NCBI RefSeq assembly: GCF_025766255.1
Contig: NW_026516681.1
Location: 372,001 to 436,000 of the forward strand
Length of the DNA stretch: 64,000 bases
Source of the DNA: Zychaea mexicana
Taxonomy: Eukaryota; Mucoromycota; Mucoromycetes; Mucorales; Lichtheimiaceae
Direction: 5' to 3'
The notes below the pieces were generated by a model. The model was not told where the DNA came from and searched no databases. It saw nothing but the letters and a program-made list of their open reading frames with translations. This document shows, one piece after another, positions 11,071-23,718 of the stretch (within the stretch, counting starts at the first letter, position 1; every line of letters begins with the position of its first letter). The translations under genes were made by a program, and so were the position numbers.

Positions 11071-12728
11071 AAGAATAAGAGCACCCACACCATATACAGT
11101 TTGAATAAACAGAGCCATCGATTGGGATGATTTTGTGACATATAATAATACAATGAGAATAGTACTAGTATTAACGTATACATTTCCTTCGATACTGTTT
11201 CTTTTCTAGTAACCAGAAGAGTGTGTCATTCGCTAAAGCTCAGAATACCAGTAATATTATCCTGCTTCAAGCGGCGGTAACTGCGTTTGAAGTAGAGCTT
11301 GACTGATTTGGAGAGTGTCCCTTGAAAGCTGTATTATTTAGACTGCACTACTGTAAATTATGCTTTTGGTTACTGTATTATGTAACGAGGCTGTGAAATC
11401 TCCCATATACCTCCCAGTTATGTACATACACCGACGCAATTGCTTCTATTGGTTGAAAAGGAATCTGCGTTACTTTTTTGTTTTCTTTTTCTACCATTTT
11501 TAGTTGCTATGGTTACATTTTATCATAACAACAACTGTATACGGAACGATACAAACAACATGAGACGTAATAAAAATGACTTTGGGTGACCTTCTTAAAC
11601 TAATGCTGTATGTGTTTTCCATATGTAGCAACGTTTAGCAACAGTTCAGTTTCTATAGTAACAGCCAGCTTACCATAGCAACGCCACGACCTCAGAGCAA
11701 CAGCGCTCTATACAGTTAAACTGTGATAGTCGAGGACAGCATTGTATGGCAAATTTCGATTCTGCCTTTCTGTTGGTTGGATCTATTATATTATCACGTG
11801 TGGGGTATATAATTAGGTAACTGATCCCCGCAACGCACACTGACGAACATCAGCACGTTGGTCCTGAGCGGAGAAGCACAACAATTCTTCTGGCTAAGTT
11901 CTTTTACGACATAGCTATGCGGGAGACACCATAGAAATAGTGACAGCGATGGTAGACAGCGTTAACATTAGTCGTAGGAAAAAAAAACTATTAGCGGTAT
12001 ATAATGACAAGAGAGGTAAGTAAAGCTTTAGAGCCCTGTATCCATGCTGTGAGAGCAAGTAGTGTTGGTTTACCGATTGTATGTTTGATACCAGAGTTTG
12101 GTCTTTGTCCCCGGTAAAATGCAACAAAAAGGGGTGGAGGTTGGGTATTGTAGGCTTGCTCTTTTCAGATCAAAAGAACTCTAAAAATGATGAGATAAAA
12201 ACGAGTAAAAAAGAGACCCACCGGGGGATCAATCTGCAGATCGACGTAAACAACGCGAGCTGCAAGACAATGAAGCTGGGAAATCGAACACACAAAAAAC
12301 AACAACATAGAAAGGACAACAGTGCCCCGAAAGCGGGGAAGAAAAGGGGAGTGAGGAGTTAATGATGATTATTTGCACAAGACATCTACTCGTCATTTGT
12401 TGCAGCTTATCGCCTCGTTATTATCCACTACCCATAGGATTTCACATACCCGTACTACATAGTCAAGTACGAGCGCATTGAAGCTGAAAGCGGGGTACAT
12501 CTACGATACATGACATGGGAATAGAGTGCAGGATGAAAGAGAGAGACAAAGAGACAGAATCACACTAAATGATTGATGATGCAGCGCAAGCGAAAACAAG
12601 ATCGGCGTTGTAAAAAAAAAGGTCTTTCGTGTGTGTTGTGGTACAGATTTCTGTGAAGCTTATATTATATTTGATTGCCGCCGGTCTTCCTTTTCCCTTT
12701 TCCCCTTTTTTATTCGAATAATACCACC
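11071..12728. other. Intergenic, RAC1 upstream region
   Basis: About 1.65 kb without a supported gene. The open frame at 12081-12362 (+) is lysine-rich and lacks a recognisable domain. The last few hundred bases, rich in pyrimidine tracts, are the probable RAC1 promoter and 5' UTR. Confidence 0.4.
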
Positions 12729-13971
<1,243 letters not shown>

Positions 13972-14884
13972 ACATTTCTTTTGCGCTTACACTCTACTAG
14001 TAATCCTCCCACCCCCACCCCCTTCTTGATCTTCTTCCTTTAGTCTTTTTTTTTTTTAAAAAAAAGAAAAATTCCTCCCTAAGACAACAGCAAAAAATAA
14101 GAAAAAAAAAGCACAATTCACTCGCAAGCAATCTAGCCACTAATACCTCTTTACTGTCTTCTCTGTCTCTCTTCCTCTCTATATTTCACTGTCACACACA
14201 CACACACACGAACACACGCTCTCTCTCTTTCTCTCCAACTCACTTATAGTACTCTTCTTCCTTTCTTTCTCTCTCTCTCTCTCTCTCTCTCTACTTCTTC
14301 ATTTCTATCGCTTTTTTTTTTCTTTTTTCTCTTTATAGCTATATATTGTTATTTGTTACAACCTCAAAAAATTTAGCTGTGGTATACACAAGTGGCAGCA
14401 AGTCATGCCTTTTGTGATCATGCAGCAGCACAGTACAACAACAAATGCGTGCGTGTTTTTTTTTGTTTTCATGTGCCTCCTGCTCCCTTAATGATTGTTA
14501 TGCAGCTGGCAGAGAGACGTGTTGTGGAATCGTCAAATTCCGAGTCCAAGGCGGATGAGTTTCTCCTTGTCGACCAGAATTGCTTCGATCTAGATGATGT
14601 TGCCGTGAAGGCGGATGGTACTGATCTGCATATGTCATTGCCAGCGGTGGATAGAGGTTCATGTGGATCAGTAGTCGCATGATCAATGCGTGCATATTGG
14701 ATCTCCTCGCACGCGCGTTCGTTGAATTGTGCTGTGGTATGAATGCTGCAAAGGAGAGAGAGAAAAAAAGAGCCGTGGATGTCTATCGTTTGTGCAGAAT
14801 GAAGAGGAAAACAAGGAGGAATGGGAAGAAAGAAGAAGAATGGGGGTTGGGAAGCCTGCCCTGACCCAGTAATGCGCCTTTATT
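13972..14884. other. RAC1 3' region, pyrimidine-rich, then intergenic
   Basis: A long T/C-rich tract with (CA)n near 14195 and (CT)n near 14267-14292 follows the RAC1 stop and is probably its 3' UTR. RAC1 and the next gene are convergent here. The open frame at 14392-14682 has no recognisable domain and I do not call it. Confidence 0.5.
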
Positions 14885-16171
14885 TCAAAAGTAACCCCCA
14901 ACCATCGTAGGCGTATCTTGCATTCTACGTGGCGATGGCCTTCGCTCACTCTTGGAGCGCGTGACACTTTCTGACAGGTAGTAGTCTCCATAGATGGTGC
15001 TCAGCACGTCGTCATTGTTGCTGTCGCTGTCTTGGCGGCCATCGTCTCCATGCTGGGGGTACTGTCGTCGTCCTTCTGCTACTGCTGCCACTTGATCATA
15101 ATGACGACGTGCCTGTGGCTGCGGCCCCGGAGTATTATCCCGACGGCGATGAGAATGATGGGGATTCCGCATACTTTGTGATCGAAGCACCGGTGGATCC
15201 TCTCGTGGCACTTGGCGCAATGCCTCGCGCTCCAGCTCTCGCTGAGAGGGCACTTCCTGCTGCTCCCAGAGCTTCTGGTATCGTCGGTGCGATGGCCGTT
15301 GCTCCAACAACGACGGTTTCTTTCTTACAGTCCCCGTTGCTAGTGCCACGGAGTCGTATTGATTGTTTATGTTTTGATGACGACGCAGACCACTATCATC
15401 CTCTCTCGACGTAAGATAATGCGGCAAAGGTGCCCGTTTCTTTTCATAGTATTCTCTGAGAACACGCGACACATGTGACTCCCCTTCCCAGTCACTGGCG
15501 TCGGATTCTATGAAGGCCTTCTGGGTTACTATCCCCTCTGTCTTCATTGGTTCTACGCATCTTTCTCTACTGCTTTAATTACCTGCTCCGACATCACCGT
15601 CATCATCATGCAGCTTATGCTGGACTGAATCCATCAATTTGTTCCATAATTTGCTTGAGCTATTCTCATTGTTGCCCTTGGGTGCCGTCCATGGTAGCTG
15701 GTTATTGCCATGGCCATGGTCCATCATGCCATCGCGCACTTTATCCCAAAAGCGCTTCGGGTTTTTTTGTGGGAGATTGGCAGCAAACCGATCATAATAG
15801 AGAGATGAGCCATCTTGATCTTTGATGCCTTGCTGTTCGTCTTCTTCATCTTCAGCAGGCAGCCTGTTACTGATATCGATAAATTCACGACGACTGCCTG
15901 TTTGATGTTGTTGTTCTTTTCTACGTCTATCAAATGTGGTGGCACTGTTGGATCGGGCGACGCATTTCCACTGGTTGGCATCGACAGCAATACGTGAAAC
16001 GCCTGTGGTCGACATGTTGCGCTTTACTTTTTTGTCGAAATTGATAGGCGGAAGCGGAGGCCTGACTACTTGCTCGCATTTATGACGAGCTGGATAAAGA
16101 CCGACATCCTGGCCACAATCTTTGCAAAGAACGACGATTTGTGAGACTCGATAGTCGTTTTTGACACCCAT
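14885..16171 (-). CDS. Uncharacterised protein with N-terminal Cys/His motif
   Basis: Two exons (16171-15583 and 15537-14885) join in phase across a 45-base intron, giving about 413 residues. Near the N-terminus is VVLCKDCGQDVGLYPARHKC, a CxxC...HxC arrangement that could bind one zinc ion. The rest is hydrophilic and probably disordered, with RFWDKVRDGMMDHGHGNNQ and a short helix SSSKLWNKLMDSVQHKLHDD in the middle and an Arg/Ser/Gln-rich C-terminus. I recognise no named family. Start choice: the ATG at 16171 is just upstream of the motif. An open stretch at 16504-16330 (SAPETWYLSDCLYDLTGLS) might be an extra upstream exon, with a GC donor, but the phases I tried do not join. Confidence 0.7.
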
Positions 16172-17818
16172 AGCTCCAAGTGTTTTGAAATCTGAATGAA
16201 AGGAAAAAGTGAGAAAAGGAAGAATAGCGATGGAAGGAGGTAGGACCAAAGGAAGAAGAAGGGAGGAGATTGAGGATTATTATTTATTTAGTCGCTGTTC
16301 TTGCTAGTAGAGACAATTAACAAGGACTTGCCTCAAATAATAGTTGAATGGGGTTCTGGACAATCCAGTAAGGTCGTACAAGCAATCGCTCAGGTACCAC
16401 GTTTCGGGTGCGCTCATTGTTTCATTGGTTGCAGCTGGATACGGCTCCCTTAATTTAAATTTCGATGCTTCTTGTCGAACATGTCGACATGTCGATAAGA
16501 GCAAGATATTGATACTCTCTTTTCTAACTTATCAATCCATTCTCTCAGGCTGTCGTTTGTGAGGTTTTTTTTTTCACACTCCTTTGCATCTTGCATATGG
16601 ACATGTGACCTAAACGCAATGAGTATTTTCTTTCTTCGTATGTAATCATTTGTGTAACATATACTATTGAACAATACGCCATCTTTTCATTACAGAAATT
16701 AATGATAGGGATATTTATCAGCAAGTGATACTAGCCAACCAACTTGAATATAATTTCATTGATGTGCTATAAAAAGAAGCAGTAGGATCATGTTGCAAAA
16801 ACTCATATATTGCAAGTCTTTGATGTTTTATTACCTGTACACATACAGAGCAAAAGAGTAATACATTTTCATCTATCCATGCTGATCATTAAAATAATCA
16901 GACTCTTGTCGTACAGGACGAGCTAACCTGCCTAGTTGACTGTGGTACTTTCTCTCGAGTAATTACAAAACACGTATTATCTTCCTCAATGGTGGCTGAT
17001 ATGTATTCACTGTCACATCCATATACAGTCATAGAACCGTATATGCGATTGTAATACTTTAGCTCTCAGGGGGGGGAAGTAATCCTTATTTTCCATTTTG
17101 TCGCCGATTGACTTTTTATCAATATCAATGGTGTACACAGCATTGCATAGGTCCCGGTTGCACTCTTTAATTCCATTAACCAGTATATTCCCGTGCCTTC
17201 GATTCTTACACTTGTAAGTGGCAGTAATAGGTTAACAAAAGAAAATGCAATTTTCCATACTATCATGTACTTTTCTTGTACGAGATAATCATAGCAGCGG
17301 TGTGCATGGTTGTGGTAAGTGTGAAATCAGCCAGTTGCTGTTAGGAGCTGCCAGTATATGTATATCATATTATTCATGCTATATATACGAATCATTCACT
17401 ATAGTTACTCGTTCTCTTTTTCTTTATCCGCTCCAAACAATGCAAACTATCATCCTAGAATGTATGCTCTTTCATCATATGCCGCAACAAACATACATTC
17501 AAACACATGGGTCAGAAATGCCTCAAACATCAACCCATCTCTAAAACGAACACTTAGCAACAGTCCATATCAACTCTACCACCTAATATCACTATGTGTT
17601 TCATGTAACAAACAGGTGGGGTCCATCCCACTCAGAGTTTTTCATTCGTAATTAAGATTAATTAAACAGAGGGAGAAAGAAAGAGAAAGGGAGAACCGCA
17701 TTATAGCACAATTCGATAAATCACACACACAGAAAAAAGATATACGGGAATAATAGAGCTTGTTATTGTACAAACATATACAGAGACATGTAAAACACTC
17801 TTCAATATTTGTTTTTAC
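16172..17818. other. Intergenic
   Basis: About 1.6 kb, AT-rich, between the start of the Cys/His-motif gene and the VPS26 stop. Apart from the short open stretch at 16330-16504, I see no gene or RNA. Confidence 0.45.
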
Positions 17819-19633
17819 TTAGGCAGGGATTGGAGGTTCATCATCAGGTGGATATCCATCGTCAACTACATTCGAAAAAGATACCGAGTTAGCATATCTT
17901 GGGAATTTCCACTTCCTGTTCTAAAATTGCGCCCTATGTCGTCATCTTCCACCATCACCACCACAATCTCCACTATGACTTACCCTTGCGTCTAAACATG
18001 GTAATTTCCTGTTGCTTAAAGTAACGGCGGTTTTCTTCGTCAATCAGCACCAAGTTCAGATAGTATCTTGTAGAGAACTTTTTGTTGACGTCTATTAAAA
18101 CAGATAAAACTACTTAGCCGTCATCCTGTCACTGCATATTCTCCCACAAAATAATAATTCGACTTTATGCTTAATCCATACCTCGGAAAGTAGGTGCCAG
18201 TTCGAAACCACCCAAGAATAGACGAATGGGAATGGTCTCACCTAGAAAAGACACAAAGAAAATGAATTATACCTTTAGCCATCCGTTCTCCTACCTTTTT
18301 TTCATATCTAAATCCTCGATTGCTTATACCTCGAACAGGTGCACCATCCATGATTTCAAACTTGGTTACGGTCTCGCTTTCGTTGTAAAGGTTGGGCGCT
18401 AAAAAAATAACGGATCGAAGTAGTCAGTAAAAGCACGACCAGTATATACGAGAAAGCAAAGGGAGGTCATACCAGCTCCTGTCGTCTCACGTCGAATAAT
18501 AGCCAATTCCATTGTCTTAATCTTTATACGCACAAGTAAGAAGTATATCTTGCCAACAATCACATCCTTCAAATGGTATCTAGTGCAGATCATCATCAAC
18601 AACATGTTAGTAACTCGTTCAATTCGCTATGTGCGAAGAAGGGGCTAAGGTGGAGAACACATCGTACTTTGATTTGTTGTATTCGAATTCAATATGTAAG
18701 CAGTCCTCAATACCGACTTCCATCTTGATCGAATTGTTGATGTCTGTTGGCATTCTGTACGAATATACCCAAATGTCCCTTTCGCTATCAAGGTCTTGTA
18801 AGCGACGTGATATAGTGACACGAACAAAGTATCTGTAAGGGAAAAAGCGTTTCGTTGTTATTTCATATTACTTGTGCCCACAACATATACTCAATATCAT
18901 GCCTTAATTTAACGTTGATGCCGTGATAACACTCGTATTGCTTCTCCACGCGCTTGAATTCGAAATCAAACGATGCATTCTGACGGAGTTCGCCTGGTGC
19001 AGCTAATTCTTGCGAAAGAGTCAAGAATTCATGCGGTTTACCCCGGTCATAGAATAGTTCTGCAAGATGTGAAAAGTATATGTTATAGCAAGCACACTAT
19101 CTATATCAAAATGCATTCTCTCGCTCTCTATTCGTTTCATCCGTTCGTTTGTTATTATAACTTTTATGTTTCAATCTTACCTATGCTTCCCACGAATTCA
19201 ACCTTGATACCATTATGTTCGAGTTTCTTTCCACCTCTCAAACGAATATTCACCTAGTGCAATATTATGAGCCGGGAACTATGTGTTAGAATATATATAC
19301 CAATGGGCAAGACTATCCCTTTCTTCCATTAACAGAAATAAGAAAGTTGTAATACTTACATTGCCGCTAACAGTTTCTCCATCGAGGTATACTGGGTACG
19401 TTTCACGGCGGTCTTTGTCCACTTTAACGTCAATTTGCTTTCGCTGATCTTCTTTGGCAAAACCAATCTCGATATCCGCAGGTGTGGATAAACCAAGCAA
19501 GCTCTTAATATTCAACATTTGCATAGACAGAAGTAAGTCATAGGTCATTGACAACTCGAGAGTACGATATGAAACAACTGGAGGGGACCAAGAGGAGATA
19601 AAATAGATAAGTAAAACTCACAGCCATCGACAT
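17819..19633 (-). CDS. VPS26: Retromer subunit VPS26
   Basis: Arrestin-fold subunit of the retromer core, which recycles receptors from endosomes to the Golgi. Ten exons join in phase: 19633-19622, 19503-19360, 19253-19181, 19059-18903, 18832-18668, 18579-18473, 18398-18330, 18241-18182, 18091-17984 and 17865-17819, predicting 313 residues. Family landmarks: STPADIEIGF at the start, ELFYDRGKPHEF, NNSIKMEVGIEDCLHIEFEY, YHLKDVIVGKIYFLLVRIKI, RRETTGAG, EIMDGAPVRGETIPIRLFL, DVNKKFSTRYYLNLVLIDEE and RRYFKQQEI. The C-terminal tail is short and acidic (ends PPIPA). The first exon is only 12 bases (MSMA). The intron after 18903 starts with GC rather than GT, and the donor after 18668 is a weak GTACGA. 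Confidence 0.95.
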
Positions 19634-20182
19634 TTTTCGTTTCTTGTTAAGTGCGCTTGTAGGGTGTACGTGTAATTGAGTTTGTGGATGGAATGCTGAG
19701 AGAGGAAGAGACGAAAAGGGAACGGGCTCGTTGGATGCAGAGCGCGCAGTCCAAAAACGATGGTGATTTGTACTCCGCGATCGCACTTGACTGTTTTGGC
19801 GGGCTTCTCTATTCAGATTCATACTGCAATGTGGCATGAACACAACACAACCAAGTCATCATGGGGACTATCTATTCTACTATACAGTGCTAAGTATAAG
19901 AAAGTAGAGAGCAGTAATTTGAGAATATACAAGAAATGGACTTTGTACTTTTTATTTGCCATAAGTGGAGGATGAAGAGTAGAAGAAGAGAAGGAAAAAC
20001 GATGAAGGATAATTAAAAAAAGCAGACAAACATAGATATATAATTATGGGTTGAAATTGATTGGGAGAAGTATGCAAGCAAAATGACTAGATTTTTTTTT
20101 CGATTTCTGATTTCAAGGAATGCTTTTTTGAAAAGAAGTGCTGTTTTTTTTGGAATGCGCAATGATTATTTTTAGACGGGGC

Positions 20183-22414
20183 TTACTGGGTAAGACCAGC
20201 CTTGATCTTGGGATGGACGATGAAATCATCCAGGGCCTTGCCGGCAGGGACCATGGGGAACAACTGTTCGTGCTTGCACACAACGGCATCCATCAGCACG
20301 GGGCCATCATGGGCAAGGAACTCGGCCATCTTTTCGGGAATCTCAGAGGTCTTGGTGACACGGATGGCCTTGACACCCATGGCCTCGGCGAGCTTGCAAA
20401 AGTCAGGGTTCTTCATGACAGTGCCGGAATATCGTTCCTCGTAGAACAGATCTTGCCACTGCTTGACCATGCCTTGGAACGAGTTGTTGAGCAAGAGAAC
20501 CTTGACACCAATGTTAAACTCGGCGGCAGTGGCCAGTTCCATGGCAGTCATCGAGAACGAGGCGTCACCGTCGATATCAACGACGATCTTGTCTGGCTGG
20601 GCAACCTTGGCGCCGATGGCACTGGGAAGACCATAGCCCATGGTACCGAGGCCGCCAGAGGTGATGAAGGTACGGGGATGGCGCCAGCGGTAGAACTGAG
20701 CAGTCCACATCTGATGCTGGCCTACACCAGTGGTCACAATCACATCCTCCTTCTTGTCCATCGTCTGCTTGTTCAATTCCTCGATCAGCTGCTGGGGCTT
20801 GAGAGTAGCATCGTCATTGGCAGGCAAGTCATAGTAGAATGGATACTTGCTCTTCCACTCAGCAATCGTGTCGAACCATTCTTTGCGCTCTGAGGACTGG
20901 ACATGGGGCACGATCTTCTTTAGGTTTTCAGTGACATCGCCTTCAATAGCATGGGTGGCCTCGACAACCTTGTTGATGTTCTTGGGCATGATTTCAAAGT
21001 GCAAGATACCACCACGGTTCTCGCGAGCGGCCTTGACAGCTTCGGGAGCAAATGCACTGACCATGCCGGTGACACGATCATCAAAACGAGCGCCCAAAGC
21101 AATGATCAAATCAGCGTGCTGCATGGCCAAGTTGGCGTAGCAAGAGCCGTGCATACCAAGCATGTGAAGCGACTTGGGATCCATCTCGTCGTATGCGCCA
21201 AGGCCACAAAGCGTGGTCGTCACGGGAATATTGCCATTGTCGGCGAGTTCGCGCAGGACCTTGGTACCGTCGGGATGGCTCAAGATACCCTGGCCGGCGT
21301 AGATGACAGGTCGCTTGGCTATGTTGATCAATTCTGCCGCTCGCTGCAGCAAGGGCTCTTGTTTGGCAGCAGTGACTTCTTCGGTAAAGGCGCCAATGGC
21401 GGTGTTGGGGATGGCAGTTGGGCGGGTGGGGATGGAGGAGTTGGTAGGGATGGGTCGTCGCAGAATACCGGCAGTGACGTCCTTGGGCAAGTCGACAAGA
21501 ACGGGGCCAGGACGGCCGCTGGTTGCAATCTCAAAGGCTTCGTTGATTCTTCGGGGGAGTTCAGCGATATCCTTGACCATGACGTTCCACTTGGTGCAAC
21601 TGCGGGAAATACCAATTACATCGGCTTCTTGGAAGGCATCAGTTCCAATGGCAGTGGTAACGACTTGGCCAGTGAACACAACCAAAGGCGTACCGTCGGC
21701 TAAGGCGTCAGCCATGGCTGTCACGACATTGGTAGCGCCGGGGCCAGAAGTCACAAGCACGACGCCAGGTTTGCCGCTGTAGAATTAAATTTTTTTTTGT
21801 TAGCTTTGAGATGAACAAAGTCTGGTGTACGTGGGGCGGCTGTTATACAAAACAAGAAAAGTGTATGTTGATATTTACGTGGCTCGTGCGTAACCTTCGG
21901 CCATATGTCCAGCACCTTGCTCGTGTCGTGGAAGAACAAAGTCAAAATAGGTGGACTCGTGGATCGCATCAAAGACAGGGAGAATGGCACCGCCAGGGTA
22001 GCCGAAAACATGCTTGACGTCGTGTCGCAACATCATCTCGTGGAAGATCTCGCCACCGCTTTTGCCCACAAATGAATCGTCCATCTCAACGGCAGCGGGC
22101 TTGCGATACTTGAGAGGCTGTGGTTTATGATGAGGTTTGTCGGTTTGTACGATCGTTCGTTCAGCGGTACGGGGTGCAGGACTACAAAGATCATTGAGGT
22201 TAAGTCGATTGTTCACAGCATAGCAGCTATGCTTAGAGTGTGTCCGTCCACAAGAGCTAAGGGATTGAAGAACATACCGAGTGGCAGCAGCGGCGCCCTT
22301 TGCCTTATGAGTGGTATGAATCATGCAAGCGGCCACGGAACGAGGGCCGGCCAGAAACGTAGATCTGGTCAAAAGCTGCCTTGACGGCAGTCTGGATGCT
22401 GCTGATGCGATCAT
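20183..22414 (-). CDS. ILV2: Acetolactate synthase catalytic subunit
   Basis: ThDP- and FAD-dependent enzyme that condenses two pyruvates (or pyruvate and 2-oxobutyrate), the first common step of valine/leucine and isoleucine synthesis, in mitochondria. Exons 22414-22278, 22181-21879 and 21776-20183 join in phase, giving 677 residues. The N-terminus is a typical presequence (MIASAASRLPSRQLLTRSTF). Motifs: FGYPGGAILPVFDAIHES, the catalytic Glu in LPRHEQGAGHMAEGYARAT, VLVTSGPGATNVVTAMADAL, KPVIYAGQGI, GLGTMGYGLPSAIGAKVA, and the ThDP/Mg motif GDASFSMT...LLLNNSFQGM. It diverges from ILV5 across a shared promoter. The regulatory subunit gene (ILV6) is not in the window. Confidence 0.97.
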
Positions 22415-22732
22415 TGCTGTGAGCGGATGGATATGTTGGATACGAAGAGGAAGAAGAAGAAGAAGAAGATGATGATGAAAACAAAAAACCCCCTGGGCAC
22501 TATTTTGCTGTGCTTTAATGGATAATAGAAAAGAGAGAGGGAAGTAAAAGAGGAGGGAGGAACAAAAAAAAAAGTTCGCTTGACAAAGCGGAAGAAAAAT
22601 CTAAAGAGAGAGAGGGAGCGAAGAGATCTGGAGCCAATTTTAAACGCAGAATCCTTTTGGGATAAGGGCGGACCTTTGAAAAAGTTTAAGCCAGTGGCGT
22701 CTTAACCACTCAAGTCTGCTCTGTCCATCGAG

Positions 22733-22739
22733 TGAGTCA
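22733..22739 (+). promoter_or_regulatory. Gcn4/CPC1-type site TGAGTCA
   Basis: Exact match to the bZIP amino-acid-starvation element TGASTCA, about 320 bases upstream of the ILV2 start. A one-mismatch version (CGAGTCA) lies near 22806. Confidence 0.7.
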
Positions 22740-22740
22740 G

Positions 22741-22776
22741 TCCAGTTCAGCCCAGTCCAGTCCAGTCCAGTCCAGC
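22741..22776 (+). repeat. (CCAGT)n pentanucleotide repeat
   Basis: Five to seven imperfect CCAGT/TCAGT units directly abut the first TGAGTCA site, as if the repeat grew out of the site's flank. Confidence 0.75.
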
Positions 22777-23011
22777 TGGTTCAGTTTAGTCAATCAAACC
22801 AACCGAGTCAGTCGGTGGCGGCCTAATATTGGAGCCCTTGTCTTAAAGGAAAATTTTTCAATAGCCTTGCTCAATAATACCTACTACTCCTGCCTTGACT
22901 TTTGATTTTGTGGTTAGTGGTTAATTTCTACGGCAAGGTCCTCTGTTGGCCCACCATCGTCAATCGCATTTTGGTTGGCATGTGAAGTGGATGATGTGCC
23001 CTTACATCGGA

Positions 23012-23018
23012 TGAGTCA
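23012..23018 (+). promoter_or_regulatory. Gcn4/CPC1-type site TGAGTCA
   Basis: Exact heptamer in the context ATGAGTCAC, the optimal Gcn4 context, near the middle of the shared promoter and followed by CCAAT. Confidence 0.75.
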
Positions 23019-23320
23019 CACCAATCAGGTTGAGGCACCGCTCACACAATAAGCTTTTTTTTTTATCTCCCATCGCATATCACACATCACCTTACATAGT
23101 GGCAAGATTGACACACCCTTCCTCTCTCTGTCTCGCGCTCTTATCGCAGAAAACAAACAAAATCAAAAAACTTTTTTTTTTCTATCTTCAGGGATATTTC
23201 CTTATTCTGAGTGTGGCTTTGAATAAACACTTTGCAGGTTTATTGACCGCAAGCAGAAACTGATCCAAGAGGTATGATATGAGTGTGTCTGTCTGCTCTA
23301 TATATGAAATCTATACCAGA

Positions 23321-23327
23321 TGAGTCA
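23321..23327 (+). promoter_or_regulatory. Gcn4/CPC1-type site TGAGTCA
   Basis: Exact heptamer, again in the context ATGAGTCAC, about 400 bases upstream of the ILV5 start. Confidence 0.75.
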
Positions 23328-23718
23328 CACACATTGCCCGCCTCATTCAAAGTGCGTTGGGATAGGGTGGGTGGGTAGGATGTTTTCATTCGTATTGGTC
23401 CCACGCAATTGGGGGGGGGGGAAATGGTTGAATGGAAGGGGGGGGTGGCTGATAAGATCTGAGGTTTGCGCCTATTGGCTACAGCGCACGATGAATCGAA
23501 AAATGCAAAAGTCGGAACAGGCCAACCACCAAGCAGCAGCACACGACACACCTACTGCACGCATGCCACCCAAAAACAGAAAGACAGACAGGACAGCCGG
23601 GCGGGCCCAAACGCGAAACGCCCGTCACGGCCCATGCTCATAAAAATGCTCCACATCTTCCTTGCATTTTTTTTTCTTTTTCTTTTTTCTCACTTAACCT
23701 TTTTCCCCCATAATCCTC

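Larger units (their letters stand above)
22415..23718. promoter_or_regulatory. Bidirectional ILV2/ILV5 promoter region
   Basis: The 1.3-kb spacer separates the divergent starts of ILV2 and ILV5. It contains three exact TGAGTCA heptamers, a CCAAT box near 23020, pyrimidine tracts close to both starts and a pentanucleotide repeat. No gene is seen inside. Shared control of both genes is an inference from geometry and motifs. Confidence 0.7.

Noticed and set aside
12081..12362. Lysine-rich open frame upstream of RAC1
   Set aside because: No recognisable domain, no splice context, and composition typical of AT-rich intergenic DNA.
20138..21782. Long plus-strand open frames (20138-20893, 20951-21703, 21303-21782)
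   Set aside because: Antisense shadows of the ILV2 coding sequence produced by its codon bias; no family motif.
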